Shown piece by piece: positions 22,089-35,325 of a stretch of DNA of 64,000 nt; position 1 is the first letter of the stretch, and every line of letters starts with the position of its first letter. Source of the DNA: Symsagittifera roscoffensis (lineage: Eukaryota; Xenacoelomorpha; Acoela; Convolutidae); contig NC_087062.1 in assembly GCF_963678635.1 (NCBI RefSeq), positions 99,127,705 to 99,191,704 on the forward strand. The letters are read 5' to 3'. A model generated the notes under the pieces. That model had not been told where the DNA came from. It was given only the letters and a program-made list of their open reading frames with translations, and made no database searches. Both the position numbers and the translations under genes were made by a program.

Positions 22089-23960
22089 GGCTAATATTTG
22101 GCTGCAAACAGGACAAAAACATCAAAACCTAATAAACATTCAATGCTGGGACGAATTGTCAATTCGACTTATGTGAGCTGGGCTCATGCGACGACTGACG
22201 ACATCTGATGGAATACAAGCACTACTAACAAAAACTTCATTAAAATGGGCACAAATTTTATCAACAAGAAAAAATTTTTTTTTTCAATACAAGGGCCAAA
22301 TACTTTTGCATTAATTTCATTTCGTTGAGCAGAAATTATTCAATTTTGTAGATAGAATTGAAAACTAGCTAAGAAATGAATAAACAAATTGAGCTTTGTA
22401 CAGCCTAAAAAAATGATTACCTGCTCATTTTTCAAAATCTATTTCCCCTCAGACTGGTTGCTTGTTGAAAAAGAAATGAAAACAAGAGTGCTGGTATTAG
22501 GGCGGAGCTTGATCATTCTGAATGACCTTTAAAGCATTTGAAATTTGAAAGAGCTTGTGGTTGGAATTCCATGAAGTTGGAAAAAAGTGAATTAATTTTT
22601 TGTTTTAGAGATTCTTTTTCACGCCCAAAGTCAACGTTACTTGAATCAATCCACACTTTAATGAAAAATTAGTATACAGTACACATCAATTATTCCAGGT
22701 ACGCTAAAATCCCTTTTTTCAAATATTCAAAATTGCGCGAAAATTTAACAAAAAATGTTGTTCAAATTTTCAGCTAAGGATGTTTAAATTGGCTGGTTGA
22801 AAATTTGAACAATCTTTTAACTGAACATCAAACTGCACGAGAACAATTTTTTGTTAACCTCACAAAATATTAACTCGAAATGTACTAAATGTATTATAGC
22901 AAGCTTGACTAGGGAAAATTTCTTGGATTGACAATTGTTGAAATTGAACTAAAACCGAATGTTTTAACCAAAAATAATTTTAAGCCCCGCTTGTCCTCAT
23001 GCACAAACTGGCATGGGACTTGGTAAATTAAGGGTGCAGTACGTTGTTTGTGATTAGGAAAATTAATCGAGAAGGATCTCTTTTTTTCTTGAAAAATCTC
23101 TCAGTTTTTACCAACTTGCTTATCTTATCAACTAACAAACAACCGCTTCAATTACCACACAGAGTTATACTACTTGCTTAAGACAGTAAGTGAACGAGTG
23201 TGATGTAAGTTAACGAACACGTGTATTATAAACTCTCCTCTAGATTTTTCTAGTCTTGTGACCAGGGTTTAAAATTTTTAAAAGACTTTTCTTCGGCTTT
23301 TTTCAGTTTCACTCAAATTGATTTGCTGCCTCCAGAATTTTTGCTATTTTCGAACAAAAAAGCCATTTGAATTTAAAACAAGCTTGCATATGGATTTTTT
23401 TTTGAAAAAATAAGTGCTTGCATTAGAAATGATGCATTTGGCATAAAATTTCAATTAAAGTCATTATTATTTTGAAACAAACATCGGTTTTTCGGTTTAA
23501 CTCGAAGAAATGAATATAGTAAACTTTCTGTGTTCTTAAGTTTTTGTTCAATTAGAGCAAGGTGATTTCGGTTTCATGGAATTCAAGCCGTTTGGTTTTC
23601 CCTACTGAATCGAACCGTTTAACTTTTTCATAGCATATGATGATACTTACTTTAATCATCAGGTTAAATCTTAGATTTGAAAACTTACCATTTAATTTTT
23701 TCTGATGTTTTTTTTTGTTCCCCGATGTTGGAAAAGAACTATGGGTAGGGCCAGGTCGCATGTTTTTTTTCCAACAGGTTTCGATTGCCACAAAGAAAGT
23801 TCGTATGAATTGTTATGTCATAAAGAAGTCTTTTCAGACGCAATCCGGATTTTGTGTGCAAAAAAGTGCAGTGTCTCTGTGAACTTTTCTCAGTGTCGAG
23901 AAAAAAAAGCTCTCCATATTTTTTTTCATCTAATTAAAAAACGGTTGACAGACATTCGAT

Positions 23961-24355
23961 TCAAGGGCGGTTTTAGTTTTTCTAGAGGAGAGCGGATTTT
24001 CAAAAATTTTGTCGATATGTTTAATGTAGACCAAATCAGTTTACCGAGCTCTCCCAATTCATTATAAGGACCCTGTTTTTGCTATATTTTTTGCGCCGCA
24101 AGCAAATTTTTGAAAAGAAAAGGCAAACAAATGCATTTTTAGGCATTTTTGGACAATTTTGACATGCTATCCCCTCAAAGCGCGTGCTACCCCCTCATAA
24201 TTTTTATAAATTGGCACCGTCTCTAGGAAAATCTTAAGGTCATACAGTCAAAACTGAAGATCTTAAAGTAGTATCGAAAGAGGGACCCTTTGGGCAGTCA
24301 GGGAGTTAAATCCCTGCGGGAAAAATGGACATCCCCGCCCCCTAAATCCGCCCCT
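23961..24355 (+). mobile_element. Family 2 MITE, plus orientation, diverged
   Basis: The left end CAAGGGCGGTTTTAG is degraded and the right end AAATCCGCCCCTG intact. Inside are GAGCTCTCCC and GGGACCCTTTGGGCAG, shared with the other copies. Confidence 0.6.
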
Positions 24356-24955
24356 GGCGTGATAAAAAGCTGACCCTCAAATTGAATTCTACCTCAATTT
24401 TTATTTAGATTAGCTTACAATTATCACTCATTTGTGCTTTTTTTATAGCTAATGTAATCCTTTTTTTCAGGAAAAGTTAACAAAGATTTCAATTAAAAAA
24501 AAATTTAAGACTTATTTTGCTTGGTTGATTGTTCGGAAATTTTGTACTCTTTGCCGACTATATCTTGTTATATGATCTATAATGTTTTTTTTTGCTATTT
24601 TATGAGAGTTGCCTGATTCATTTGAATGCGTCCATGCTTGAATGCTGATATGCTTTTTATACCTTTTATACGACTGCTTTCAAATTCCAAACACAAAATC
24701 GCCGCGAATTTTTCGGTCATTGATTCACTCTGGCCTTATTTGTAATTCTACGGACAAGTCCTATTCCAAGATTTTATTGTCAACAAATTTTAAGATTAAC
24801 AGGGCACCTTTACTTAAATTATTCCATCAATGTTAGCAATTTATCGAATGCTCCATAAGAAACTTGCTACTTCGTCATTTTGTGAGTATAGTAAGAAATT
24901 ATAAAAGACTAAATAAAAAACGACTAAAACAAATGTAGAAAGTGAAGCAGCTTAC

Positions 24956-25086
24956 ATATTTCTGCACACGATGAGTCATCCCAGCTGGGGCTCGGTGGTA
25001 AGAACTCAAACTCATCAGTCCATCCGCAACAGTCGAAGTCACGTGACCTGTGCTTACTGTACTTGGGGTTGATTGGTGGACGACTT
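24956..25086 (-). CDS. Gene A, exon 1 of the visible part (5' exons not found)
   Basis: The acceptor TATTTTACTCAG and consensus donor ATAT/GTAAGC bound 131 bases: one completing base, 43 codons and one base of a split Ser codon. Since it starts with an acceptor in phase 2 and no ATG, at least one upstream exon is missing. The peptide (residues 1-43) has SRPPINPKYSKHRSRDFDCC followed by an acidic, aromatic stretch, EFEFLPPSPSWDD. The CCGW at residues 19-22 recalls the tetraspanin CCG motif, but no membrane segments occur anywhere in the protein, so I do not call it that. A family 2 copy begins 29 bases upstream. Confidence 0.7.
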
Positions 25087-25115
25087 CTGAGTAAAATAAA
25101 ATCAATATGTACATA

Positions 25116-25540
25116 CAGGGGCGGATCTAGGGGGTAGGGGATTTGCTGAAAAATGTTGAAAATTTTGCCTGACTTTTTTATTAGGTTGCCCAAATTGATT
25201 TTCCGAGCTCTTTTTGCGCCACAGAGAAATTTGGAAAAAAATGTCAGAAAAGAAATTTTTGGGCACTTTTTGGAAATTTCTTAACATTTTTTGGAAAATT
25301 TTGGGCACTTTTTGGAAAATATTTACCAAATAATCCCGTTTTTTTTTCAGCGCGCGTTCCCTTTCAAAAATAGTATATATTGGCGCCGAAGGCGCCCTTA
25401 GATAATTTTTAGGGTTGGTCAGCCGAAAATTGATGTCATAAAATAATAATAAATGGGGGACCCTTTGGTTGGTGAGGGGGTGGGGTCGAGTCCTTAAAAG
25501 GAGGGGTGCCGCCCCCTCCATCCCCCTTAAATCCGCCCTG
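25116..25540 (+). mobile_element. Family 2 MITE, full copy
   Basis: It begins CAGGGGCGGATCTAGG and ends TTAAATCCGCCCTG. The flanking 8-mers match at five of eight positions. It contains GGCGCCGAAGGCGCCC and GGGGACCCTTTGG. The long minus-strand frame at 25,102-25,698 crosses it and is not a gene. Confidence 0.7.
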
Positions 25541-25719
25541 TAAATATAAAACATATTCGCGTGAGGCAAGAATCTTTCTAAAACGACAATTCGCATCATT
25601 CGAAAGAGCGAAAGCTCGTCGCAGAGCAATTTCCTTAGTAATTGTGTAATCATTCTGAAATGAATTGATTGACCAATGCACAGCAACCAAACGGTCATAA
25701 CTTAGCGGGCTTAAAACAG

Positions 25720-25953
25720 TCAAAAAAGCCAATTTTGGCAAAAAAAAACGCGTTTTGTTTGGCGCGCGCTCCCCCTCAAAGTTAGTATTTATTGGCGCCA
25801 AAGGCGCCTTTAGAAAAATTTTAGGTTCGTTCGGCCAAAAATGGATTTCTTAAAAAGTACCAAAGGGGAGAGCCTTTGGGTCGGCAGGGGTCGAATCCCT
25901 GAGGGAGAGGGAAGCGTCTGCCACCCCCCGCCCCCTCTCCCCAATCCACCCCT
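25720..25953 (+). mobile_element. Family 2 MITE, right half
   Basis: It begins inside the family near GCCAATTTTGGC, carries GGCGCCAAAGGCGCC and GGTCGGCAGGGGTCGAATCC, and ends CCAATCCACCCCTG. The left terminus is absent. Confidence 0.6.
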
Positions 25954-26046
25954 GGCTGTGCCCCTAATTAATCTTGTACACAGTTTTTTAGTCAATTTTC
26001 TACACTGAATACTGCTGCCTCACTCTCAACGAACGGTCGAGGGTGA

Positions 26047-26162
26047 AATTCAACTTACCGGATCCCAGGCTCTCTCAATTTTTTTTTTAATTATCAGAAG
26101 ACTCCCCCAAAGCACCCTGGATTGTTGTCGAAAGCCGTTATCCCGTAAGTTGAACTTGGCCC
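26047..26162. repeat. Short inverted repeat around an A/T-rich core
   Basis: TTCAACTTACCGG at the left and CCCGTAAGTTGAA at the right are reverse complements with one mismatch, about 85 bases apart. The left arm imitates a minus-strand splice donor, but the sequence behind it is not open, so no exon is called. Confidence 0.4.
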
Positions 26163-26204
26163 GTTCGAGATATCATATCTTTTGAAAATGATTAAAAGTC
26201 TCAC

Positions 26205-26330
26205 TTGAAGTGATTGGATGATTTCACGAGTCGTGGGTCCGAATCTTTCTTCGCCTGTAGAAGAGCGTCTCCGGGCGACTCTCTTAGTCCGGGGATGTCG
26301 TGCATCGGACAGTAAAGCTGTTTTTTAAAT
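26205..26330 (+). repeat. Possible tRNA-like SINE fragment
   Basis: GTGGGTCCGAATCT fits a B box. A weak A-box-like stretch precedes it, and a GC-rich tail follows to about 26,330. The assignment rests mainly on the B box. Confidence 0.25.
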
Positions 26331-28594
26331 TAGATTAAAAGTCAGCCTAATAACCAAGACAAATGTATGAAAAATAAGTCAGTTCATGTTTTATATAGAA
26401 CCCACAAAAAATAGGGCATTTTCTGATTTTTATAAAAATGCGTCTTTAATTTAGATCTTTACGGCAGATTGAGTTGTAATTCGCAATATTTTTCGAAGTA
26501 TAATTTTTTATAGCTTTAGTTTTGCGTCACTACCGCTGGTTTAATTTGTAAACTTCTTTCTAAACGTGTTTTTTCAATTGCCATCTTGTCAAAATTTGAG
26601 TTGAAACGAAACTAACAAGTGTAATTGATATGTCTTCGACGTGTTTCTTCAGTTCCAAATGACGAATCGAATATTTGGTGGTAAACATGTTAAATTGAAG
26701 CCAATATGTTTATAAAGAATATCAATCGCTCACAAAAATTAAACGTTTTTTTTTCAGATCAACGAAATGAGTGCTACCGCAAGCACATAGAGTAAATTTG
26801 TATTAAATTGTAATTGTGAAAGTAGTTTAAAAGCTTTCATTGATAAATTTTGATTACTAAAAACAAAAAATCAATCGCACAATGTAAAGGTTGATTATTT
26901 TTCATTTAATTTTTCTGCTCACAATTTTCGAGTTTTAACAGTTTTTAGAAAAAAAATCACCCACATGTGACACGAAAATGAAATGATATTTAAACTTTTT
27001 GATCTCTTTTGAAATTTGAGTGAATTATTGAAGCTTTCCGTTTCAAGCATCTGGAAAAGCGGATGCGGAGTGTCATTTTATGAAAATATTGAACTTGAGG
27101 ACAAAGAACTCTAAGATAGCATCCAAAAACGTTTTCAATCATTTTAATAACATCTTGATGTGGTTTTTATTGTTTTTCAGTTTTATATTTCATTAAAAAT
27201 GATTTGTCGATGGAAATGCGTTTTCGAATGATATCGTCTACTTTGTTGTTACGAAAACCAACAGAAAATCACATATCAGGGTTATATCAGGAAGCTGGTG
27301 ATGAGAGTTTGTTCTGGTTCTGACTTGCTAAAGAATTTTTAACCGGTGCCAATCTTTTCAGAAGGTTCCGAATTTTACAATAATATTTATTAGTAACAAT
27401 GCTTTTGTTCCATCTGAAAGTTTTTGATCGGGAGCCCATTATCATAGAGATACTTTCGTAAGTTTACTGTTTTTTTTTGCTGATTTGTTAAGGACATTGC
27501 CATTTTTGTCAAAAAAAAAATATGACAAAGGCGCTTGATTTTTAACAAGACTGATCGTATTAGGCCAAAGTTCTCCTTGTTCCAGCTGCCTCTTAATTTC
27601 TGAAAAAATATTAAAATCACGAAAAATTTAATTTCAAATTTTTGTTTTGAATATTTTTTTACCAGATGCTCTAAAAAAGAGGCAACCTCACGTTTTTAGC
27701 GTCCAGTAATTTTTTTGAAGAATGATATAGCTGCCTCGATTCAAATTGGAAAATTTTCAGAGATGAGTTATAGATTCCCGCTCGTGATTACGCTCGACCG
27801 CTCGCCTTTAGTAAGCCATGGCCGCGTGTAATACAAATAGTGTCACCAACTTTCTGTTTTGAAACAATTTTATATAACCACCTTTTATAACAACTCGTAA
27901 ACATATAGATCATGATATGGGGTCTTTTTGGTTATACCCCCCCAAAAAAAATGATAAGCAATGAAACTTAAAAATCTTATAACAAAATTGGATCGATATC
28001 ACTATTAAATGCAAGGTATTAATATATGTCTGGTCAAAATGAAGCATTGCTACTTGATTTAGCCTCTAACTATTTTTTTTCTCTCTATTTTTGCAGTTTT
28101 CTGCAGATAAATTGCATAAAAAGATTCCAAAATGCAGTTTTTGTTGTATATTTTGCATTTTTGCAATTTTCTAGCTTGATTTAGAGCTCGGGGTATAAAT
28201 TCCTGCTTTTCTGAGAAAAATCAGTCCTATTTTGTAATAAAATTTTTCAATTTTATTTTTCATTATTTGGGTGTGGGATACCAAAAGACCAATGACATGT
28301 ATATACTATAATAGATTCCCGTACCGAACGAAGGCGGTTTTTCTAGACATAAAATTTATATAGATTATCTTGCCATGTTTTTTCGTATTTTTTCTGCAGA
28401 AATGATCTATTTCTTTCTAGCTTAGAATTAAAAAAATTCTGGAAAGAAAAAACCAGAAATCAGTTCACAGCTCAAACGCAACGAGATAAACTTGCTTCGA
28501 ATATACACAATAACAGTGCATACAATGCAAGTTAATAATTGTTATAACAAGTGTTCCTTTGTATTAGATCGCTGAAACTATTAATTTTCATCAG
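26331..28594. other. Intergenic, no gene seen
   Basis: AT-rich DNA with only short frames. A family 1 fragment (minus) lies at about 27,543-27,600, with CAAGACTGATCGTATTAGGC. Nothing else was recognised. Confidence 0.5.
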
Positions 28595-28662
28595 GGCATG
28601 TGGCCTAGTGGTGAAAACAACCTTCTAGCAAATTGATGGTCTGAGCTTCGAACGCCACCAGG
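28595..28662 (+). repeat. tRNA-like SINE head
   Basis: TGGCCTAGTGGTGAAAAC is a close A box and GAGCTTCGAACGCC a near-consensus B box, at tRNA spacing. A T-rich tail follows. It is likely a tRNA-derived SINE fragment rather than a working tRNA, as no acceptor stem pairs. Confidence 0.5.
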
Positions 28663-28954
28663 AGTTTTTTTTCCAGCTGAAGATAGTCCTTTTGCCAAAT
28701 TCTGATCAAAAATATGATGAGAAAAAAAAATTTAAGAAAATTCCTGCTATATTTATTTTTTTTTCATAAAAAATTTCTGACCAGATATTTAGATTAGACA
28801 TAAAGTATTTCAAGTCAGAAATAAAGGATTTTTTTCAGTATGGGTTGTAAATAGTATTTGGTTTTTTAAAATTTGGAAAATTGAGGATTCAATACCAATG
28901 TCCAGCAGATATATACAATCTATTATTTGTACAATACCAAGCCTAATTTCACCA

Positions 28955-29350
28955 GCAGATTTAGGAGGGGCGCGGGGGGGGGGGGGAGGCGGGCGGACGC
29001 CTTTCCTTTAAGAATTCGACACCCTGCCGACCCAAAGACCCTCCTTTTGTCTTATTCTCAGATATCCTTTTTGGTGACACACTCTTAAGTTTTTCTTAAG
29101 GGGCTTTTTCTTGCGCCAAGGTATACTACTTTTGAAAGAAGAAAAACGTGATTTTGGTCTAAATTCTCCAAAATGGCCTGAAAACGCTTTTTTTGGCTTG
29201 TTTTCTCAGATTTTCTCGGAAAAATTTGGTCAAATGTGGTTTTTATTTGATTTACAAGAGCTCAGAAAAAAATTTAATTGTCAAAAAAAAGGCCGACGAA
29301 ATTTTCAAATCCGCCCCCCCCCCTCCGGGAAAATCCTGGATCCGCCCCTG
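28955..29350 (-). mobile_element. Family 2 MITE, minus orientation
   Basis: It runs from CAGATTTAGGAGGGGCG to CTGGATCCGCCCCTG and contains GCCGACCCAAAGACCC in reverse. The plus-strand frame 29,111-29,521 crosses it and is not a gene. Confidence 0.6.
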
Positions 29351-32300
29351 CCTCTTTTAATTTTTTACTGTCAGAAAACGCACGTGCGGGCGTTAATTGT
29401 GCAATACCAGTCCACCCATGAACTGATTTTTTTTGTATTGATTTCCTCCAAAATGCAACTTACTTTTTTCGATGCTTTGCTCGTTTTTTTTTTACAAATT
29501 GTTTTTCAAAATTTAAAATAAGGTTCCCCTTTTCCTCTTTGTAGTATTTTGACATATCCATTTCTGGCGACTAACCTAAAGCTTTTTTAAAGGCCCGGTT
29601 TGCGCCAATCTCAGAATCAATGGTAAATTTGAGTCTCAGAATCAATGGTAAATTTTTCGACCTTTATGTTTGTTCGCCCCGAAGTCGACTTCAATCAAAA
29701 TCATATTATTTCCCTTTTTTGTTGAAATTTTGACTGATTAGGTCACGCGTTTCCCCTCAAAGCGACACCTAAACAAAGAACCGAAAAAAAATTTTCAGTT
29801 TTTGTTGCAATTATTGACTGAAATCTGCAGTTAAGCGTGACGTAAAAGACAAGATGAAATAAAAACCCAACAGAAAGTATTGATTCAGTGTTTTGTGAAA
29901 TTGTTTGATTTGACGCTCAATGATCCTTCTAATTCTCTTCTGCAGCTTTTCCCCCTATAATGTTAAAATTAATGAAGTTGATAATGAAAGAGAAACAGGT
30001 AATCTTTTTCTTTTCTGACAATTTTCATAATGCAAATATCTACAGGAGATTCTATTGTGTACACGACATCACTTACTTATCAAAGCTTTTTTATTAAAAC
30101 CGAATAGTTGATAAGCCGATTTAATATTTAATACAATTCCCATGATGTTTTTCTCATTGATTTCGCTAAATTTAGAAAAATATATATATTTTTATTCCTT
30201 TGTTCTAAAAAGCAAAAAAAAAATTACTGAATTTTTTTGGTATGTGAATTTGAACAGATTTGTTTTAAAATATTCGTCTAGTTTTTCCACTTTATGTGAT
30301 TTATTATTAATCATTCGACCCAGGAAATTGAAGGCTCAATGAGCAGCTTGTAAATATCTGCGGGCTAAAATACTTGCGGTAAAAGATAATAACTTTTTTC
30401 GTTCAGCTAATTTCCCTAAAAGTTATATTTTTCTGCCGATATAGGAGATGCCAAAAAGATACTTGACATTGAAAGTTATCATAATTAAAATCCATCTTCA
30501 TTCAGGTAAGGTTTCAGTGGAGCTTTAAAAATATATATACTTTTTTCATCTACTTATCTATGGAAAAGACAACTCTCTGATCGGTTACATAAACGTTCAG
30601 GAAAAAATCAAACACCAAGTGGACGGAAATTAATTTTATTTTAAGCACTTTCAAGGTAAATTTTATAGATTTTCAATAATTCCGTTGCGATAAAATCTAG
30701 ACAATTCGAACTATATTTCACGAAAACAATAATTAACTAAATGCTCTCAATTTGACAAATATGGATTTGAATTCTTAAACATTTTATCCATTCTCAATCG
30801 CAAGGCATTTAACTGTCAGATGAAACACTAGGTTATAGACAGCAGACGAGCAGCAGCTTTTATAGCTTTTATAGTATTATAAACAAGATTATTTATGGTG
30901 CAGAATGAATTAATTGTCTGAGTTAAGCCGTCAAATTTTTAATATTTCCTGTTTTGCAGCTGCTGCTTCGTTTGAACAGTAATAACTACAATTAATTAGC
31001 AGTAGTCAATCAAACGTCTTCGAGGAATTTCACTGTCTTAACTAATCTTGTCCACTAAGCCATTATTCAAAAATAATTATAACTTCAAACATATTAGTGA
31101 AAAAACAAATCATCGGCATCCAAGTTTAGTCTTAATTCATTGATTATACTGGATTATTATGCTGTTTGCATGACAAATACAATTGAGTATAATTACCAAA
31201 CATAGGTGTTTAAAAGTTTTAAAACCGCTTATAATCGTGTTTTTTTTCCAAGAAATCTTAATCTCCTATAATCCATTAAAATGGATTATACTTTTATGCA
31301 GAAAACACATTACTTTAGTCACAATCGATGATATCAACTATAAATTTTTTTCGTCTAAAAATTGTCACACGAAAAGTAAGTAAATTTTTATGAACTATTG
31401 GTTATTGTTTTTGTCATGAACAAACCTTTAAAAATATGAGGTCTTGTCACACTTTGGTTTATCTGAACACAAAAATTTACCACAAAACAAAAAAATTATA
31501 GATAATCCTTTCATGTTGGCTGAAAGATACCCGCAGTAGGTGAAAATTTACTCTCCCAGGTAAATCACGAATTTACTTACAATTGATTATAATAACTTTT
31601 TTCTCAATTTTGGTGAGACTGGTACTAAAATCATGATATAATTGGTTATCACGCTTGAAACTGGATGCGGGTGCAATTAATTTGGCCTACAGTTTGAAAA
31701 AACAAATTTTTTTATTTTTCGTTACTCTAGTTTTTTTCTCGTTGTTTTGTGAGGGGAGGCAAGGTAAGAAGGGATAAAACTAATTTGTCCACAAAGAATT
31801 TTTATTAAATCAATTAACGTGATAACAACATTTTTTCTCAATAATTGTTCATACGTGCGAGATTGGTTGGGGTTTCAGTGTCTCGCTGTTGTAATACAAA
31901 ATAAGTCAATATACAGTTTATAGACAATTATTCTCAAATCTGGGAATTTTTTTGAGAATTTTCGCAACTTGATTCAAAGCGTGAGCAATATCTGATTTAA
32001 CTTTAAAAGAACATATAACTTGAGATTCTCTGCTATGTCTGTTTTTTAGGCAGGCCAAAAATTTTTAGTCCGTTTTAGTCAGTTTTTTTTCGCTAGCCAG
32101 TTGTAATTTTATTAAGGTTGAATGAGAGCTCAATTCATCAAGAATTCATCAGGGTATCTTGGAAGGGTTTGCTTGGCAAAGTGCTGTTCACGTGCAATTT
32201 AAACCCTCTATCTGAAGATTGCTGGGTACAATCACTAACGGATGCGTTAACTAACACTGCCACATGTTTTGGCACCTAATTTTACATTTCTTTATTCAAA

Positions 32301-35300
32301 ATTGTTCAAATTGACCTGAAACAATGATCACACAGGAACCTAAAAAAGTCATTTCAGTTCTGATGGTTGGAATAATAAGCTAAATGACTGGTGTGTGAGC
32401 CAAAAAGTTTTTTTTTCACATTTTTAGTCGAGTTTGCTGTCGTGAAAGTTGAAATGGTATTTTCGATTTAAATATAAGGAAAACTAGCAAACTTTCAATA
32501 ACAATTAACTGTTCTAAATTCCTATTGGCCGCCGCAAAAATACAGTGTCTGGTACTTGTTTAAATAGGTCGCCGCAAAAAATAACTGAATTTTTGTCTAA
32601 TTTTAGTTCAAAAAAAACATAAAAGTTTTTTTTGATCGATCGACAATCATATGCGAAAACGCTGAAATTGTTGATTTCCGAAAATCTATTTTTAAAGCCG
32701 ATGGAAAACTAATGAACTTTTTCGATATAGTTTCTCAACCCGTATTCAGGAACACTACCTAATGATAACCTGCCGCCTCTGGGGACACATTTTACCGGTA
32801 TAGATTTATTTTCCCGGTATAAACGACTATAGAGAATTCTTTGCAACATAAACCTAAAAGTTTCAAAAAACCAAAACTTTGCAGTGCGCTTTAAACCTTC
32901 CAAAATGCATTTTGAAATGTTTTTTTTTGCCCCTTTTTTCTGAGGTCAAAAACTTGTTAAAGGTCTCTGAATGTGTTCAAGACGTCTGAAATTTAGGTAA
33001 AAAATGTGACAAATGCGGCTAGGTTGATGAAATTTGCGTCTACTAAGAAATTGCGAAAAACTTCTTTTCTTGTTCCGATCAATTGAAAAATGCGAAGGAA
33101 ATTTGTATTCGGGAGTGTGTTAGTTTTTTTTTCTTCTTTTTTTTCTTTTGTTCTTCACATAAGAAGTTTTCTTCCCACAGCTAGAACAAACAAGTATCGG
33201 AGAGAGTTGAGTTATATATCATATTAAAGCTCTTTGAGTGGTGATTTGAAAAGTTTTAAGCAACTTTCTCAGTGTTTGAAATTTTTGATTTTTCGTCTAA
33301 TGCCGAGTGAGCGAGCATGCTTACATCAGTTTATTTTGCTAGCACAAAAAGCATACAATTGCCTAATTTAAACGGTAAAAATTCAGTTTTACTCACATGA
33401 AGTTAGTTTTTATTGAGTATTTTAGCGCTTTTTTGAAACAAAAACATCAAAAATTCAAAAAGCTACCAAAAATATTTTTGATTTGTTTTTTTAGACAATT
33501 TCTTTATGGAAACTGTTCTCAATTTGCTTATTCTAATATGAATGTCGATAATGCCAAAGCTCTGTTTTTTCGTTGCCTAGCAAAAAAAAACGACTAAATT
33601 TTGAAAAAAAAAATGTTGATTTTTCTGAACTATTGTCGTAACGTTTTGTGCTGCTTGCATAGTAACCGGCTATTCTTGCGCAAAATTGCAAAAGTCTTTT
33701 ATATGAATTTTTTTAAATTGGATTTTTAAAAATAGCAAGGAAAGATTACTCAAAGTCGACGAATAAATTTTCATGAAACAATTTGAAAAGTCATTCATTT
33801 CATGCCAAAAACGATGTTTTGCAAATCTTTTTTGCTTCCGAGTCAACCAAACAAAAATGATTGAAAAAGTGTGCCCTTGGTTAGGCCGTTCTGTCAAAGG
33901 GACCGTAACGAAGAAAACGTTCTTCTGAAATCTAACAAACAGTTATCAAAATTTATCAAAAGAAAGTTATCAAAAGAAAGTTATCAAAAAGAAAGTTATC
34001 AAAATTTAATTTCTTAGCACTAAAAAGTTGCTATGGAATATTTTTAAGTCATTAAGCAGCACTCCAAATCACATTGTAACAGCTTATTTGGCTGCTATCA
34101 ATATTTTATATTTTGATGTCCATTCACACTAGTTTTCCAAATCTTAAGATCTAAACTATAAAGTTTTTTAGAACACAAAAGTGACTTCTTTGGAAAAGTT
34201 GAAAAGTTAAACGAAGTGTAAAAAAGAGTCTTAATTTTAATACAATATCTTCCAACAATTCACTGAAGACACACAGCTACCACTCGATGAGCGCCAAAGC
34301 CTTTTAATTAATTTACACTTCTTAAATGCTTTCTCAAAGACTTTTTAAATGCTCTTTGACCAAATCTTCTCCTCGATCTTTTCTGCAGGATAAGGAAACT
34401 GATGGATTCAGTCTGTTCAGTGCTCAAAATCAATGGGCATTGAAGTTACTCCATTGGAGAGAAGAATTTCATAGACATCAATTTTAATTTCCTGTTTGTC
34501 GCCTTAACTATCGTCTCCACCATATCATGATTTTTTTCAGAGGCTTTCATTCATCGATGATTTTGTAAGGTTTGCTTTTTTTGTCACAGAACATCATTGT
34601 TGAAATACAACCAAGAACAGAAGCAATTATTATTTTTCTCAACTGCAGAAAGAGGCGAACAATTGATTAAAAGCGAAACAGAACAAAACGAATTAGAACG
34701 AAAATGCAAAAAAAATAAAAACAAATAACTCTTTCATTAACTTTCAATTTGCTCAACTTTCAGCTTTTTTTTCAACATTAACTGTAAAAAAACACTTGAA
34801 TTAAAAACGGAAGTTTTTTCTGTCAATGCTCAAATTTAGCAAAAAAACTTGTTTTGTCTCAATATATTTAAACTCAAATATCACATTGTCTCTATCCTAA
34901 TAAATTAAGTCCGTACTGTATGCAAGTAGAAACAAAAACTGGCTGAGCAAAGTAAAAAAAATCATCAAGCAGGAAGATGCAGAATTGATGGATTTTAAAT
35001 CTTCATCTTCATAATTTTGCTTAAAGTAACTTCGAAATCTCTTCCTACTATAGACTGCCATCTACAATTGATAATTGATTTTTTTTTCTTTTTTTTTTAT
35101 TTCCTACAAACATCTGCCTTCGATCAGAAGGATAAATTGTCAGCAAATTTAGCAAAAAAATTTTAGGTCAAAATTTTTACTTGGCCTTCCATATATAGTC
35201 TTTTCAGTCGAATGCCATTTCTAGCATACAAAACAGTTTCGATTTGAATATTGGAATTGAAAGAAATCTGCTTGCTTCAGCTGCAATTCAAAGTTTTGGC

Positions 35301-35325
35301 CATTCAAATAATACTGTCAGTTTTA
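29351..35325. other. Intergenic, AT-rich, no convincing gene
   Basis: Only short frames occur. It includes a fragment (about 31,600-31,675) of the CCCGCATCC-ended element described at 59,140, a family 4 copy (33,090-33,680) and a short tandem array of GTTATCAAAAGAAA (33,943-34,010). A 35-codon plus frame after TTTTCTGCAG (34,387) has no usable donor and was not called. Confidence 0.45.

Noticed and set aside
24956-25086. CCGW in gene A exon 1 as a tetraspanin extracellular loop
   Set aside because: Only four residues agree. No membrane segments are found in the 569 residues, and the later exons are polar and apparently disordered.
25102-25801. Overlapping minus frames of 198 and 121 codons
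   Set aside because: Most of their length is family 2 MITE sequence. The unique stretch at 25,545-25,700 is open in two frames but has no good donor to reach gene A exon 1.
26050-26150. Upstream gene A exon ending at the donor-like CCG/GTAAGT
   Set aside because: The frame needed for phase 2 meets a stop at once upstream, and the donor is part of an inverted repeat.
34387-34494. Plus-strand exon after TTTTCTGCAG
   Set aside because: 35 open codons end in a stop with no donor, no neighbouring exon and no recognisable sequence.
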